Below are positions 8,056-19,376 of a stretch of 38,386 nt of DNA, piece after piece. Within the stretch, counting starts at the first letter, position 1; each line of letters begins with the position of its first letter. The stretch spans positions 1 to 38,386 of the forward strand of contig NZ_JAALEG010000063.1 of the NCBI RefSeq assembly GCF_011058165.1, in the 5' to 3' direction. The notes below the pieces were generated by a model that saw only the letters and a program-made list of their open reading frames with translations, searched no databases and had not been told where the DNA came from. Source of the stretch: Rhodococcus aetherivorans. Lineage in GTDB: Bacteria; Actinomycetota; Actinomycetes; Mycobacteriales; Mycobacteriaceae. Both the position numbers and the translations under genes were made by a program.

Positions 8056-8837
8056 CCGGATTCGGGAATCTGTAGAACGAGGGCCCGGCTCGGATCGGAC
8101 CCGAGTGGGAACGAGACGGTGCGGAAGTCGATGCGTCCGAACTCCTCGTGGCGGAAGGCGAGGAGTTCGGGCGGTTCCGCGCACACGGAGCGTTCGTCCC
8201 ACAGCGCGGCGAACACCTCGCTCTCCCGGCAGAGCCGGCGCGCGGTCTCGGCGAACACGGGATCGTCGACGTAGCGCGCCACCTGGAGACGGTACCGGCC
8301 GACGAGACTGCGCGCCGTGGCCTCCGGATCGCAGTACCGCTGTGCGCGACCGTCTTCCGTGAAGAACCGGACCAGGCAATTGGTGCCCGCCCGGACGTCG
8401 AGCAGGTCCCGGGCCGGGATGTTGGCCACGTCCACGCACCAGTGCCGGTTGACGATGTAGGCCGGCTCGCGGAAACCGTCGACGATGTACTGGAGCAGAT
8501 CGTCGCGAACTGTGCTGCGCTGCTGCGTGTTCGGAGACCGGTCGGGCACACCCGCGAGCAGCCGCAGGTGGATCCGCTCCGCGTCGTCGAGGCGCAATGC
8601 GCGCGAGATCGCGTCGAGCACCTGGGATGAGACGTTGATGGGCCGGCCCTGCTCGAGCCAGGTGTACCAGGAGAGCCCGACGTTCGCCAGCGCCGCGACC
8701 TCCTCACGGCGAAGACCGGGCGTGCGCCGCCGGCCCGAGGCGACGAGGCCCACATCCGAGGGCGACAGCCGGGCCCGGTGTCGACGGAGGAAGATGCTCA
8801 GCTCGGTTCTGCGATTTTCCTTCGACGTCGCGTTCAC
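8001..8837 (-). CDS. XRE-family regulator with MmyB-like ligand-binding domain
   Basis: 278 aa from a GTG at 8837; no strong ribosome site precedes it. Residues about 12-85 form the helix-turn-helix, with the family signature [17 protein letters not shown] followed by LEQGR. The rest matches the MmyB-like ligand-binding domain (PAYIVNRHWCVDVAN, LVGRYRLQVARY, VFAALWDERSV, ending LVLQIPE). This PAS-like domain has been linked to fatty-acid-like ligands in a structurally studied member. The gene converges on the phosphatase gene with a 55-bp 3' overlap. It could sense the operon's product, but controlling an unlinked dehydrogenase, as many such regulators do, is equally possible. Confidence 0.85.
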   Translation of the reverse strand: MNATSKENRRTELSIFLRRHRARLSPSDVGLVASGRRRTPGLRREEVAALANVGLSWYTWLEQGRPINVSSQVLDAISRALRLDDAERIHLRLLAGVPDRSPNTQQRSTVRDDLLQYIVDGFREPAYIVNRHWCVDVANIPARDLLDVRAGTNCLVRFFTEDGRAQRYCDPEATARSLVGRYRLQVARYVDDPVFAETARRLCRESEVFAALWDERSVCAEPPELLAFRHEEFGRIDFRTVSFPLGSDPSRALVLQIPESGYRSTGSDTPVRIERVAG

Positions 8838-8939
8838 AGGCGTGAATCCAATCGACGACGGTGCGGCAGGTCAATGCCGCCCGCCGTCGCGGGCGTCGAC
8901 TGCGTTCGAAATCACAGGGAGTCGGTGCGGCGGACCACG

Positions 8940-9347
8940 TCACCCGGTGTTGCGGGTCGCGCGGTCGTACTCCTCGCGATGCACCAGGATGTCGGCGATG
9001 TTCGACTCCGCCCAGTCCTTGATCTCGGCGACGATCGGGACCAGGGACTCGCCGAGGGGCGTGAGGCGGTAGTCCACCCGCGGCGGGACCGACGGCGTCA
9101 CCGTCCGCTCCACGACACCGTCACGCTCGAGGGTCCGCAGCGTGGTGGTGAGCATCTTCTGGCTCACGCCGGCGATCGTGCGGCGCAGTTCGCTGTGCCG
9201 CCGCGGGCCGTCCGTCAGGGCCGACAGGATCAGCGTCGCCCATTTGTTGCTCAAGGTCTCCAGCACCTGACGTGCCGGGCATCCGGCCAGGTAGATGCTG
9301 TACCGGGCCTTCTCCCGCTCGCGTCGTTCACCGGCGGTCGTCGTCAT
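8940..9347 (-). CDS. HxlR-family winged-helix regulator
   Basis: 135 aa from the ATG at 9347, with GGGGGAA upstream. A much longer open frame continues upstream, but only this part is family-like. The signature CPARQVLETLSNKWATLIL followed by RRHSELRRTIAGVSQKML and LTPLGESL is diagnostic. Cys23 occupies the conserved N-terminal position used as a redox or quinone sensor in YodB/HypR-type members. Divergence from an azoreductase gene 200 bp away reproduces the YodB-azoR arrangement known in Bacillus, so it probably represses the neighbouring operon and releases it on electrophile stress. Confidence 0.88.
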   Translation of the reverse strand: MTTTAGERREREKARYSIYLAGCPARQVLETLSNKWATLILSALTDGPRRHSELRRTIAGVSQKMLTTTLRTLERDGVVERTVTPSVPPRVDYRLTPLGESLVPIVAEIKDWAESNIADILVHREEYDRATRNTG

Positions 9348-9548
9348 CGAATTCCCCCGTAACCGGTCCCCGCACCCGCGCCCCGCCGCAGCCCGGGAAC
9401 CTCGAGGTGCCCGAGGCACTCGAAAGTGCCGTCTTGAGCTGCCGCGGCACGCGGATGATGCTGTCCCCTGCAGCCTAGCTGCGTGTGCGGGTGGCGGCCT
9501 GCTCGTCGGCACCCGCGGCCTGCGACGACATCTTCCGAGAGGATCCCG
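9348..9548. promoter_or_regulatory. Divergent control region between hxlR-type gene and azoreductase
   Basis: These 201 bases hold both promoters of the divergent pair. No clear inverted repeat of HxlR-operator type was found by eye. GAGAGGA at about 9536-9543 is the ribosome site of the azoreductase. Otherwise nothing specific is visible. Confidence 0.4.
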
Positions 9549-10175
9549 ATGACCAAGCTCCTGCATGTGAACGCCTCTGCCCGTGGCGAACACAGCCAGT
9601 CCCTCGCCATCGCACGGGCCTTCGTCGAGGCGCTGGCGGATCGCCGGCCCGACCTCGAGGTCGACACCCTCGACCTGTTCTCCGCGGACCTGCCGGAGTT
9701 CGGCACGGTCGCCGCCGACGCCAAGATGGCCGTCTTCGGCGGTCAGGAACAGACCGCCGAGCAGAAGGCGGCGTGGGACGCGGCCCGGGCCGTGTTCGAC
9801 CGGTTCGCGGCGGCCGACGTGTACGTGTTCAACGTGCCGATGTGGAACGCGGGTGTGCCGTACGTCCTCAAGCAGTGGATCGACATCGTCACGCAGCCCG
9901 GCTGGGCGTTCGGCTTCGACCCCGCCACCGGATACGAAGGGCTGCTGACCGGCAAGCGGGCTCTCGCCGTCTACACCAGCGGGGTCTACGCGCCGGGCGT
10001 GCCGCTCGAGTTCGGCGCGGACTTCGCCACCACCTTCTTCGACGACTGGCTGCGCTTCGTCGGCATCACCGACACCGAGGTCGTCCGGTTCGCCCCGACC
10101 GTTCTGACCGGCGCCCCCGACGAGGACCTGGCCGGCCACGTGGCGCACGCACAGAAGCTCGCGGCCAACTTCTGA
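9549..10175 (+). CDS. azoR: FMN-dependent NADH-azoreductase / quinone reductase (AzoR/AcpD-like)
   Basis: 208 aa, ATG at 9549. The flavodoxin-like fold is shown by the phosphate-binding start LLHVNASARGEHSQS and by PMWNAGVPYVLKQWID at about residue 97, the FMN-contacting segment of AzoR proteins. These enzymes carry out two-electron reduction of azo dyes and, physiologically, quinones. It is the first gene of a + strand operon with a P-loop protein, an MDR oxidoreductase and an exporter. Divergence from an HxlR regulator with a sensor cysteine supports induction by quinones or other electrophiles. Confidence 0.88.
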   Translation: MTKLLHVNASARGEHSQSLAIARAFVEALADRRPDLEVDTLDLFSADLPEFGTVAADAKMAVFGGQEQTAEQKAAWDAARAVFDRFAAADVYVFNVPMWNAGVPYVLKQWIDIVTQPGWAFGFDPATGYEGLLTGKRALAVYTSGVYAPGVPLEFGADFATTFFDDWLRFVGITDTEVVRFAPTVLTGAPDEDLAGHVAHAQKLAANF

Positions 10176-10209
10176 CCACCGCGAACACCGCGACGGAAAG
10201 GCACGCGCA

Positions 10210-10914
10210 ATGCGCTTGGGAATCTCGGGAACCTATTCCTCCGGAAAGACACTGACCTCCATCGCGCTGTCCGAGTACACGGGCATCCCCCGTACCCGGG
10301 CGAAGACGATGCGGGAGATCCTCCCCGAGGCCGCCCCCGGCAAGACGCTCGAGGAATGCACGTCCGCGGAGCTGCTGCAGATGATCGTCGTCCGGCACGT
10401 CGATCGGGCGATCCACGAACGGAACCTGTGGGACGGGTTCATCTCCGACGGTTCGTCGCTGCAGGAATGGATCTACGGCTCCGTTCGGGTCACCTACGGC
10501 ATCAATCCGAACGAGTCGGTGGGCCTGGGCGAAGGGGTACCCGTGCCGCGCACGCCCGAACTGGCCTACTTCGAGGACGTCGTCGCCGAACTGGGCAAGG
10601 CGTTCAAGCGGCACGTGAAGGCGACGTTCGACGCCTTCGTGCACCTGCCCAACGAGCTGCCGCTCAGCGCGGACGGGCATCGTCCGGTCAACGAGCACTT
10701 CCGTGCCCGGGCCGACCGCATGCTCGAGGAGATCATGGCGGAACTGGCGATTCCGTTCCACGTGGTGGGCGGCGACCTGCCGGCCCGGTTGGAGCGGATC
10801 ACCGAGCTCTTCGGCTTCACCCCGGTGCTGCCGGTCGACGTCGCCGTTGCCCGGGCGCTCGACGAGTACGCCGCCCTCGACACCCGGAGCGAGACCGCAC
10901 GGGCGGGAGTCTGA
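10210..10914 (+). CDS. P-loop NTPase of unknown role (AAA_28/kinase-like)
   Basis: 234 aa from ATG 10210 (GGAAAGG upstream). The Walker A motif GTYSSGKT occupies residues 7-14 at the extreme N-terminus, as in small nucleotide kinases and NadR- or AAA_28-type proteins. FVHLPNELPL is the likely strand before the adenine-binding region. The sequence (FISDGSSLQEWIYGS) suggests phosphoryl transfer to a small molecule rather than a remodelling ATPase. Function is not recognised. It lies 34 bp after azoR and 2 bp before the MDR gene, so it is co-transcribed with a redox detoxification set. Confidence 0.6.
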   Translation: MRLGISGTYSSGKTLTSIALSEYTGIPRTRAKTMREILPEAAPGKTLEECTSAELLQMIVVRHVDRAIHERNLWDGFISDGSSLQEWIYGSVRVTYGINPNESVGLGEGVPVPRTPELAYFEDVVAELGKAFKRHVKATFDAFVHLPNELPLSADGHRPVNEHFRARADRMLEEIMAELAIPFHVVGGDLPARLERITELFGFTPVLPVDVAVARALDEYAALDTRSETARAGV

Positions 10915-10916
10915 CG

Positions 10917-11900
10917 GTGCCGGACATGCTCGCGGCGGTGTACGAGCGCCTCGGCGCGGCCCGGGACGTGCTCGACGTTCGCCGGATGCCGCGGCCGGAG
11001 CCCGGGCCGGGGGAGGTGCGGGTCCGCCTCCGGCTGTCCGGGGTCAACCCGTCCGATTGGCGGGCCCGGCTGCACGGCCGGGGGACGCCGCTGCAGTGGC
11101 AGATCCCGCACTCGGACGGCGTCGGAGTGGTTGACGCAGTGGGGCCGGGTGCCGATCCCGGCCGCATCGGTTCCCGGGTGTGGGTGTGGAACGCCGCGTG
11201 GCGGCGCCGGCACGGCACCGCAGCCCAGTGGACGTGTGTCCCCGATCGGCAGGCGGTGAACCTGCCCGAGCACGTCGGGGACGAGCTCGCCGCCGGGCTC
11301 GGCATCCCGTTCACGACCGCATGGCACGCCCTGTTCGCGGACGGTCCGCTCGACGGTGCGACCGTGCTGGTGGCGGGCGGGGCCGGCGCGGTGGGGAACG
11401 CGGCCGTGCAGCTGGCGAGCCGGGCCGGTGCCACGGTGCTGGCCACGGCGAGCACGGACGAGAAGGCGCGGCTCGCGCGCGCGGCGGGGGCGTCCGTGGT
11501 GGTCGACTACCGCAGCTCCGAGGCCGCCGCGGCGCTGCGGGCCGCCGCGCCGGACGGCGTCGGGCGCATTCTGGAACTCGCCCTGGGACGCAACCTCGAC
11601 CTCGACCTCGAGGTGCTCGCCGACCACGGCACCGTCGTCGTGTACGCCCCCGAACCCGAACCGCCGCCGATTCCCGTGCAGCGGTTGATGGCCCGGAACC
11701 TCCGAACCCATTTCCTGCTCGTCTACACCATCGGTCCGCGAGCCCAGGAGGACGCGGTGCGCGGCATCACGGCGGCACTCGAGGACGGCGCGCTCACCCC
11801 GTTGCCGACGGTGTGGTTCCCCCTGCACGAGGTGGCGGCGGCGCACGAGGCGGTCGAGGGTGGGGTGCTCGGGAAGGTCGTGCTGGGGCTGCCCGAATGA
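10917..11900 (+). CDS. MDR-superfamily zinc-independent NADPH:quinone oxidoreductase
   Basis: 327 aa from the GTG at 10917, seven bases after GGGAG; an ATG at 10926 is a weaker alternative. The GroES-like domain (GEVRVRLRLSGVNPSDWRAR) is followed by the nucleotide-binding motif VLVAGGAGAVGNAAVQLA at about residue 150. The structural and catalytic zinc cysteines are absent, which fits quinone oxidoreductase/zeta-crystallin-type members. It probably reduces quinones or enones with NADPH. Its stop overlaps the exporter start as ATGA at 11897-11900. Confidence 0.85.
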   Translation: MPDMLAAVYERLGAARDVLDVRRMPRPEPGPGEVRVRLRLSGVNPSDWRARLHGRGTPLQWQIPHSDGVGVVDAVGPGADPGRIGSRVWVWNAAWRRRHGTAAQWTCVPDRQAVNLPEHVGDELAAGLGIPFTTAWHALFADGPLDGATVLVAGGAGAVGNAAVQLASRAGATVLATASTDEKARLARAAGASVVVDYRSSEAAAALRAAAPDGVGRILELALGRNLDLDLEVLADHGTVVVYAPEPEPPPIPVQRLMARNLRTHFLLVYTIGPRAQEDAVRGITAALEDGALTPLPTVWFPLHEVAAAHEAVEGGVLGKVVLGLPE

Positions 11901-13261
11901 CGGAGCCGGATCTCGCCTCGCCCCGGGACCGGTCGTCCGGCGAGGGGGATGCCGTGGCGGCGTTCCTCCCGGTCGTCGTACTGCTCGGACTCCTCGCGGT
12001 GCTCGTGCTGTCCCAGCTCTACGCCGTGATCCCCGTGTTCGGTGTCCTCGCCGACGACCTGGGCCTCGACGCGCAGCGGGTCACCGTGACCCACACCGCG
12101 TTCGGCATCGCCTATGCGGTGGGGTTCCTCGCCTGGGGCGCCGTCGTCGACCGCATCGGACCGCGGCGGACCCTGCTGACGGGTCTGGGTGCGCTCGTCC
12201 CGGCCACCGTGCTGGTCGCCACCGCCCGGGACGCGACGTGGATGATCGCCGCGCGGGTGCTGCAGGGCGCGGTGGCCGCGGCGTTCGCGCCTGCCGCCTT
12301 CGCGTACGTCGGCACCCGGATCGCGGTGGCTCGCCGGGCGACGGCACTGTCGGTGCTCACCGGGTCCTTCCTCGCGTCCGTCGTCCTCGGGCAGATCGCC
12401 GCGCAGGCCGTGTCCGCGCTCGCCGGATGGCGGTGGTTCTTCGGGATCGGTGCTGTCCTGTTCGCCGTGGCGACGGTGGCGGTGCTCGCCGCGGTCGACG
12501 ACGAACCACCGCCGCGACCCGGCCCGCAGCCGGTGACGGCGGCCGTCGCGCTGCTCGGATCGGCACGCACCGTCGCCGTGCTGGCGGTCACCGCCACGGT
12601 GCTGGCCGGTTTCGTGGCGCTCCACACCGGCGTCCAACGCTTCGCCGTGGTGGCGGATCCCGACGATCTGCTGGTCTTCCGGGCGTCGGCGCTGCCGGCG
12701 ATCGTCGCGGCACCGCTGCTGTCGGGTCTGCTCGGCCGGATCCGGACCGGGCACCGCATCGTCGTCTTCCTCCTCGTGGCGGCGGCCTGCGCGACGGTGG
12801 CGCAGGACGCGCCGGTGGCCGCCTTCGCCGCGATCACGTTCTGCGTGGCGGTGATCGCCCCCGCTCTGATCGCCCTCGTGCTCGACCGTTCGGGCCCGCA
12901 CCGTGGTGCCGGGACGGCGCTCTACACCTGCGCGCTATTCGTCGGCGCGGGGCTGGGGCCGCAGATCGCCGCGACGGCCTCGTCGTTCTCCGCGACCGCC
13001 CTCGCCGCCGCCGGCGTGTGGACGGGTGGGGCTGCGCTGGCGGCGATCTCGTCCGGCCGGCCTACCGCGCGGTTCCGGCCGGGTGCCCGGGGTCGCCGAG
13101 GACCGCGAGCATCCTGTCCACCGACGTCGCCCACCCGAACTGCTCGGCGCGACGTCGCGCCGAGCGGCGCAGGAAAAGGTCGGGGGCGCTCAGCAATTCG
13201 TCGATCGCGTCGGCGAAGGCCGCGTCGCGGTCGGCGGACAGTACCCCGCACTGGGGGGTGA
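11897..13261 (+). CDS. MFS drug/metabolite exporter with unusual antisense-derived C-terminal tail
   Basis: 454 aa from ATG 11897, coupled to the previous gene by ATGA. Twelve hydrophobic segments are apparent up to about residue 395. DRIGPRRT between helices 2 and 3 is MFS motif A, and the pattern resembles the DHA1 arabinose-efflux type. After AAISSGRPTARF the frame becomes Arg/Pro-rich, with no family character. The last 200 bases lie opposite the 3' end of the PimC-like gene. The real fold therefore probably ends near residue 398, and the tail may come from loss of the original stop or a sequencing frameshift. Likely role: export of the toxic compound or product handled by the operon. Confidence 0.82.
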   Translation: MTEPDLASPRDRSSGEGDAVAAFLPVVVLLGLLAVLVLSQLYAVIPVFGVLADDLGLDAQRVTVTHTAFGIAYAVGFLAWGAVVDRIGPRRTLLTGLGALVPATVLVATARDATWMIAARVLQGAVAAAFAPAAFAYVGTRIAVARRATALSVLTGSFLASVVLGQIAAQAVSALAGWRWFFGIGAVLFAVATVAVLAAVDDEPPPRPGPQPVTAAVALLGSARTVAVLAVTATVLAGFVALHTGVQRFAVVADPDDLLVFRASALPAIVAAPLLSGLLGRIRTGHRIVVFLLVAAACATVAQDAPVAAFAAITFCVAVIAPALIALVLDRSGPHRGAGTALYTCALFVGAGLGPQIAATASSFSATALAAAGVWTGGAALAAISSGRPTARFRPGARGRRGPRASCPPTSPTRTARRDVAPSGAGKGRGRSAIRRSRRRRPRRGRRTVPRTGG

Positions 13262-14201
13262 GGATCTCGGTGAGCGCCGACGACCGCGACGCCACCACCG
13301 GGGTGCCGGCGGCCAGCGATTCGAGCGCCGACAGGCAGAACGTCTCGTGCGGTCCCGGGGCCAGCGAGACGTCGGCGGTGGCGAACAGCGCGGCCAGCCG
13401 ATCGGGGTCGCCGATGAATCCGGTGAACGTCACCGGGAGCCCTTTCGCCTTGTGCTCCAGGGCGTGACGTCGCGGCCCGTCGCCGGCGACGACCAGGTGG
13501 ACGTCGTGCCCGCGCCGGTGCAGCAGGCGCGCCGCGTCGATGCTGCGCTCCGCCTTCTTCTCGACGGACAGCCGGCCGCAGTGCAGCAGCAGCCGGGACG
13601 AGTCCGGTAGGAGCCGCTCGCGCAGGCGGCGGTCGTGGCGGGCGGGGTGGAAGCGGTCCAGGTCCACGCCGAGCGGCACCCGCACCAGATTCGGCGTGCC
13701 GATGCGGGTGAACTCCGTGCTCGCGAATTCCGTCGTGCACACCACCGTGTCGTAGTCGGTGGCCATCCGCCGGTTGGCCAGGTCGGCGGCCCGCCGGGCG
13801 ACCGGCGCCGGCAGCACCTGGCCGAGGAGACGGTCGAGGCGCTCGTGGGAGACGACGACGCTGCGCACGTCGCGCCGGCGCGCCCACCGCCCGAATCCGC
13901 GCAGCGTCAACCGGTCCGACACCTCCACCGCGTCGGGCCGCAGGCCGCGCAGCACGTCCGCGACGCGCCGCGGGTCGGCCACCCGGTACCCGCCGGTCCA
14001 CGGGACGACCGGTGCCGGCACGGTGATCCGCAGGACCCCGTTGCCGAGCAGTTCCTCGCCGCGACGGGGTCCGGGCACGATCAGCGTGACGTCGTGCCCC
14101 CGCGCGCTGTACCCGCCGCCCCACTGGTGCAGCGCGGTGCGCAGGCCGCCCGACCGGGGGCCGTAGAAGTTGGCGAGCTGAACGATGCGCACCGTTCTCA
14201 T
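13062..14201 (-). CDS. pimC: GT4 mannosyltransferase, PimC-like
   Basis: 379 aa from the ATG at 14201, which gives VRIVQLANFYGPRSGGLRT at the start, as I recall for PimC of M. tuberculosis CDC1551. Further PimC-like stretches are LEVSDRLTL-type (VEVSDRLTLRGFGRW), VVSHERLDRL, DTVVCTTEFA, VPLGVDLDRFHP and LLHCGRLSVEKKAERSIDA. The GT4 EX7E motif is ETFCLSALE. PimC was reported to add the third mannose to phosphatidylinositol dimannoside and is absent from some M. tuberculosis strains. No clear ribosome site precedes the ATG, and starts further upstream remain open. The 3' end overlaps the convergent MFS gene by 200 bp. Confidence 0.72.
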   Translation of the reverse strand: MRTVRIVQLANFYGPRSGGLRTALHQWGGGYSARGHDVTLIVPGPRRGEELLGNGVLRITVPAPVVPWTGGYRVADPRRVADVLRGLRPDAVEVSDRLTLRGFGRWARRRDVRSVVVSHERLDRLLGQVLPAPVARRAADLANRRMATDYDTVVCTTEFASTEFTRIGTPNLVRVPLGVDLDRFHPARHDRRLRERLLPDSSRLLLHCGRLSVEKKAERSIDAARLLHRRGHDVHLVVAGDGPRRHALEHKAKGLPVTFTGFIGDPDRLAALFATADVSLAPGPHETFCLSALESLAAGTPVVASRSSALTEILTPQCGVLSADRDAAFADAIDELLSAPDLFLRRSARRRAEQFGWATSVDRMLAVLGDPGHPAGTAR

Positions 14202-14272
14202 TGAGCCGGGACGCGGCGACGGGTGCGGCAACGACGCCGGGCGCCGCGGTGAACGCGCGTCGAATCTCTCCG

Positions 14273-14752
14273 TCAGTCGGCCGTCGCGGGGGGCACGCGG
14301 CCGGTCCACACGGCCTCGGCGCCGGACTCGCCGACCCGGACGGTCTGCACCGTCGCGCCCACCGCGGCGACGACGGCCAGCACCGCCGCGACGACGGTCA
14401 GGGCTCGTCGCCCGCCGCCGTCGCCGCGGCCGCGCAGCATGTGCGCCCCCGCGAGCAGCGCCGTCGCGGCGAACAACAGCGCGACGACGAGGGTCATGGT
14501 CTCGCCGAGTTCCTCATGGGCCTCGATCAGCGGGGTGTCGCCCAGGGCGCCGGCGAGCTGCTCGCCGGTCTCGGCGGTGAGCGGCGTCAGCACCAGCGCC
14601 GCGGCCGCCAGCACCACGACCGGCCACAGGAGGTGCCGGCGCGCGGCCGGCCACAGCGCGCACAGGATCAGCCCCGCCGACACCAGGGGCACCAGCACGA
14701 CGACCGCGTGCACGAGCAGCGGGTGAGCGGGCAGTCCGCCGATCAGCGTCAT
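14273..14752 (-). CDS. DUF2231-type small integral membrane protein
   Basis: 159 aa from ATG 14752 with AAGGAG upstream. The opening GGLPAHPLLVHAVVVLVPL is typical of DUF2231. Four hydrophobic helices follow, with a short charged loop (RGRGDGGGRR). Function is unknown; the conserved HPLLVH suggests metal or haem contacts. It is divergent from a TipA-like regulator across 132 bp and may be one of its targets. The PimC-like gene follows 71 bp downstream on the same strand. Confidence 0.78.
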   Translation of the reverse strand: MTLIGGLPAHPLLVHAVVVLVPLVSAGLILCALWPAARRHLLWPVVVLAAAALVLTPLTAETGEQLAGALGDTPLIEAHEELGETMTLVVALLFAATALLAGAHMLRGRGDGGGRRALTVVAAVLAVVAAVGATVQTVRVGESGAEAVWTGRVPPATAD

Positions 14753-14825
14753 ACCGTTTCTCCTTCCGGCCGGAGCGTCCAGGGAAACCGTAGGCGCCGA
14801 TCCGGACGAACGGGATCCGAACGGG

Positions 14826-14848
14826 CTTGACGTTGACGCGACGTCAAG
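14826..14848. promoter_or_regulatory. MerR/TipA-type operator and promoter
   Basis: CTTGACGT (14826-14833) and ACGTCAAG (14841-14848) form a perfect inverted repeat with a seven-base centre. TTGACG within the left arm is a good -35. CATCCT at 14852-14857 is a plausible -10 exactly 19 bases later. The long spacer with the palindrome inside it is the hallmark of promoters activated by MerR-family proteins. The downstream gene (14885) is such a regulator, so autoactivation is likely, as for tipA. Confidence 0.62.
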
Positions 14849-14884
14849 ACGCATCCTGGGCGTACCCGACGAGAGAGGCCCGCG

Positions 14885-18839
<3,955 letters not shown>

Positions 18840-18856
<17 letters not shown>

Positions 18857-19376
18857 ATGGCCGACCACCGAGGCGGAGATCCAGGTGCTGCAGGCCGTGC
18901 AGGCCACGGTCGGCTCCCGGCCGGGAGCGATCGCCGCGGCCCGTGGGCTGTCGCACTTCGGTGAGCACGCCCTCGGCTGGGCGGTGATCGGCGGCGTCGG
19001 CGCACTGGTCGACCGCCCGCGCCGGCGGCGGTGGGCCGGGGTCGCGGTCGGCGCCGTGGGCGCCCACGCTGCGTCCATCGTGGTCAAGCGGGTCGTGCGG
19101 CGTCCCCGGCCCGTGGATCCGACCATCCGGGTCAACGTGTCGACCCCGAGCCGGCTCAGCTTCCCGTCCTCGCACGCCACCTCGACGACGGCCGCTGCCG
19201 TGCTGCTCGGTCGGCTGACCGGGCTACCCTTACCGGCGGTGTTGGTCCCGCCGATGTTGCTGTCCCGCCTCGTGCTCGGCGTCCACTATCCGACGGACGT
19301 GCTGGCGGGCGCCGCGCTCGGCGCCGCGTCCGCCGCGGCCGTCGTGCGGGCCGAGAAGAAGTTTGGAGAGAGATGA
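18840..19376 (+). CDS. PAP2-family phosphatase, candidate decaprenylphosphoryl-5-phosphoribose phosphatase
   Basis: 178 aa from the GTG at 18840, preceded by AAGGAGG inside the end of glfT2. The three phosphatase motifs are present: KRVVRRPRP, FPSSHATS (His112) and SRLVLGVHYPTD (Arg143, His149, Asp153). Hydrophobic segments predict a small multispanning membrane protein. Its position matches Rv3807c, proposed to dephosphorylate decaprenylphosphoryl-5-phosphoribose to decaprenylphosphoryl ribose, the precursor of the arabinose donor. Coupling to ubiA (ATGA, 19373-19376) supports that role. Confidence 0.9.

Noticed and set aside
5647-8439. A 930-codon minus-strand frame across the KAS III-ACP-HAD genes
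   Set aside because: It is the complement of four genes with intact catalytic motifs; the product has no recognisable fold.
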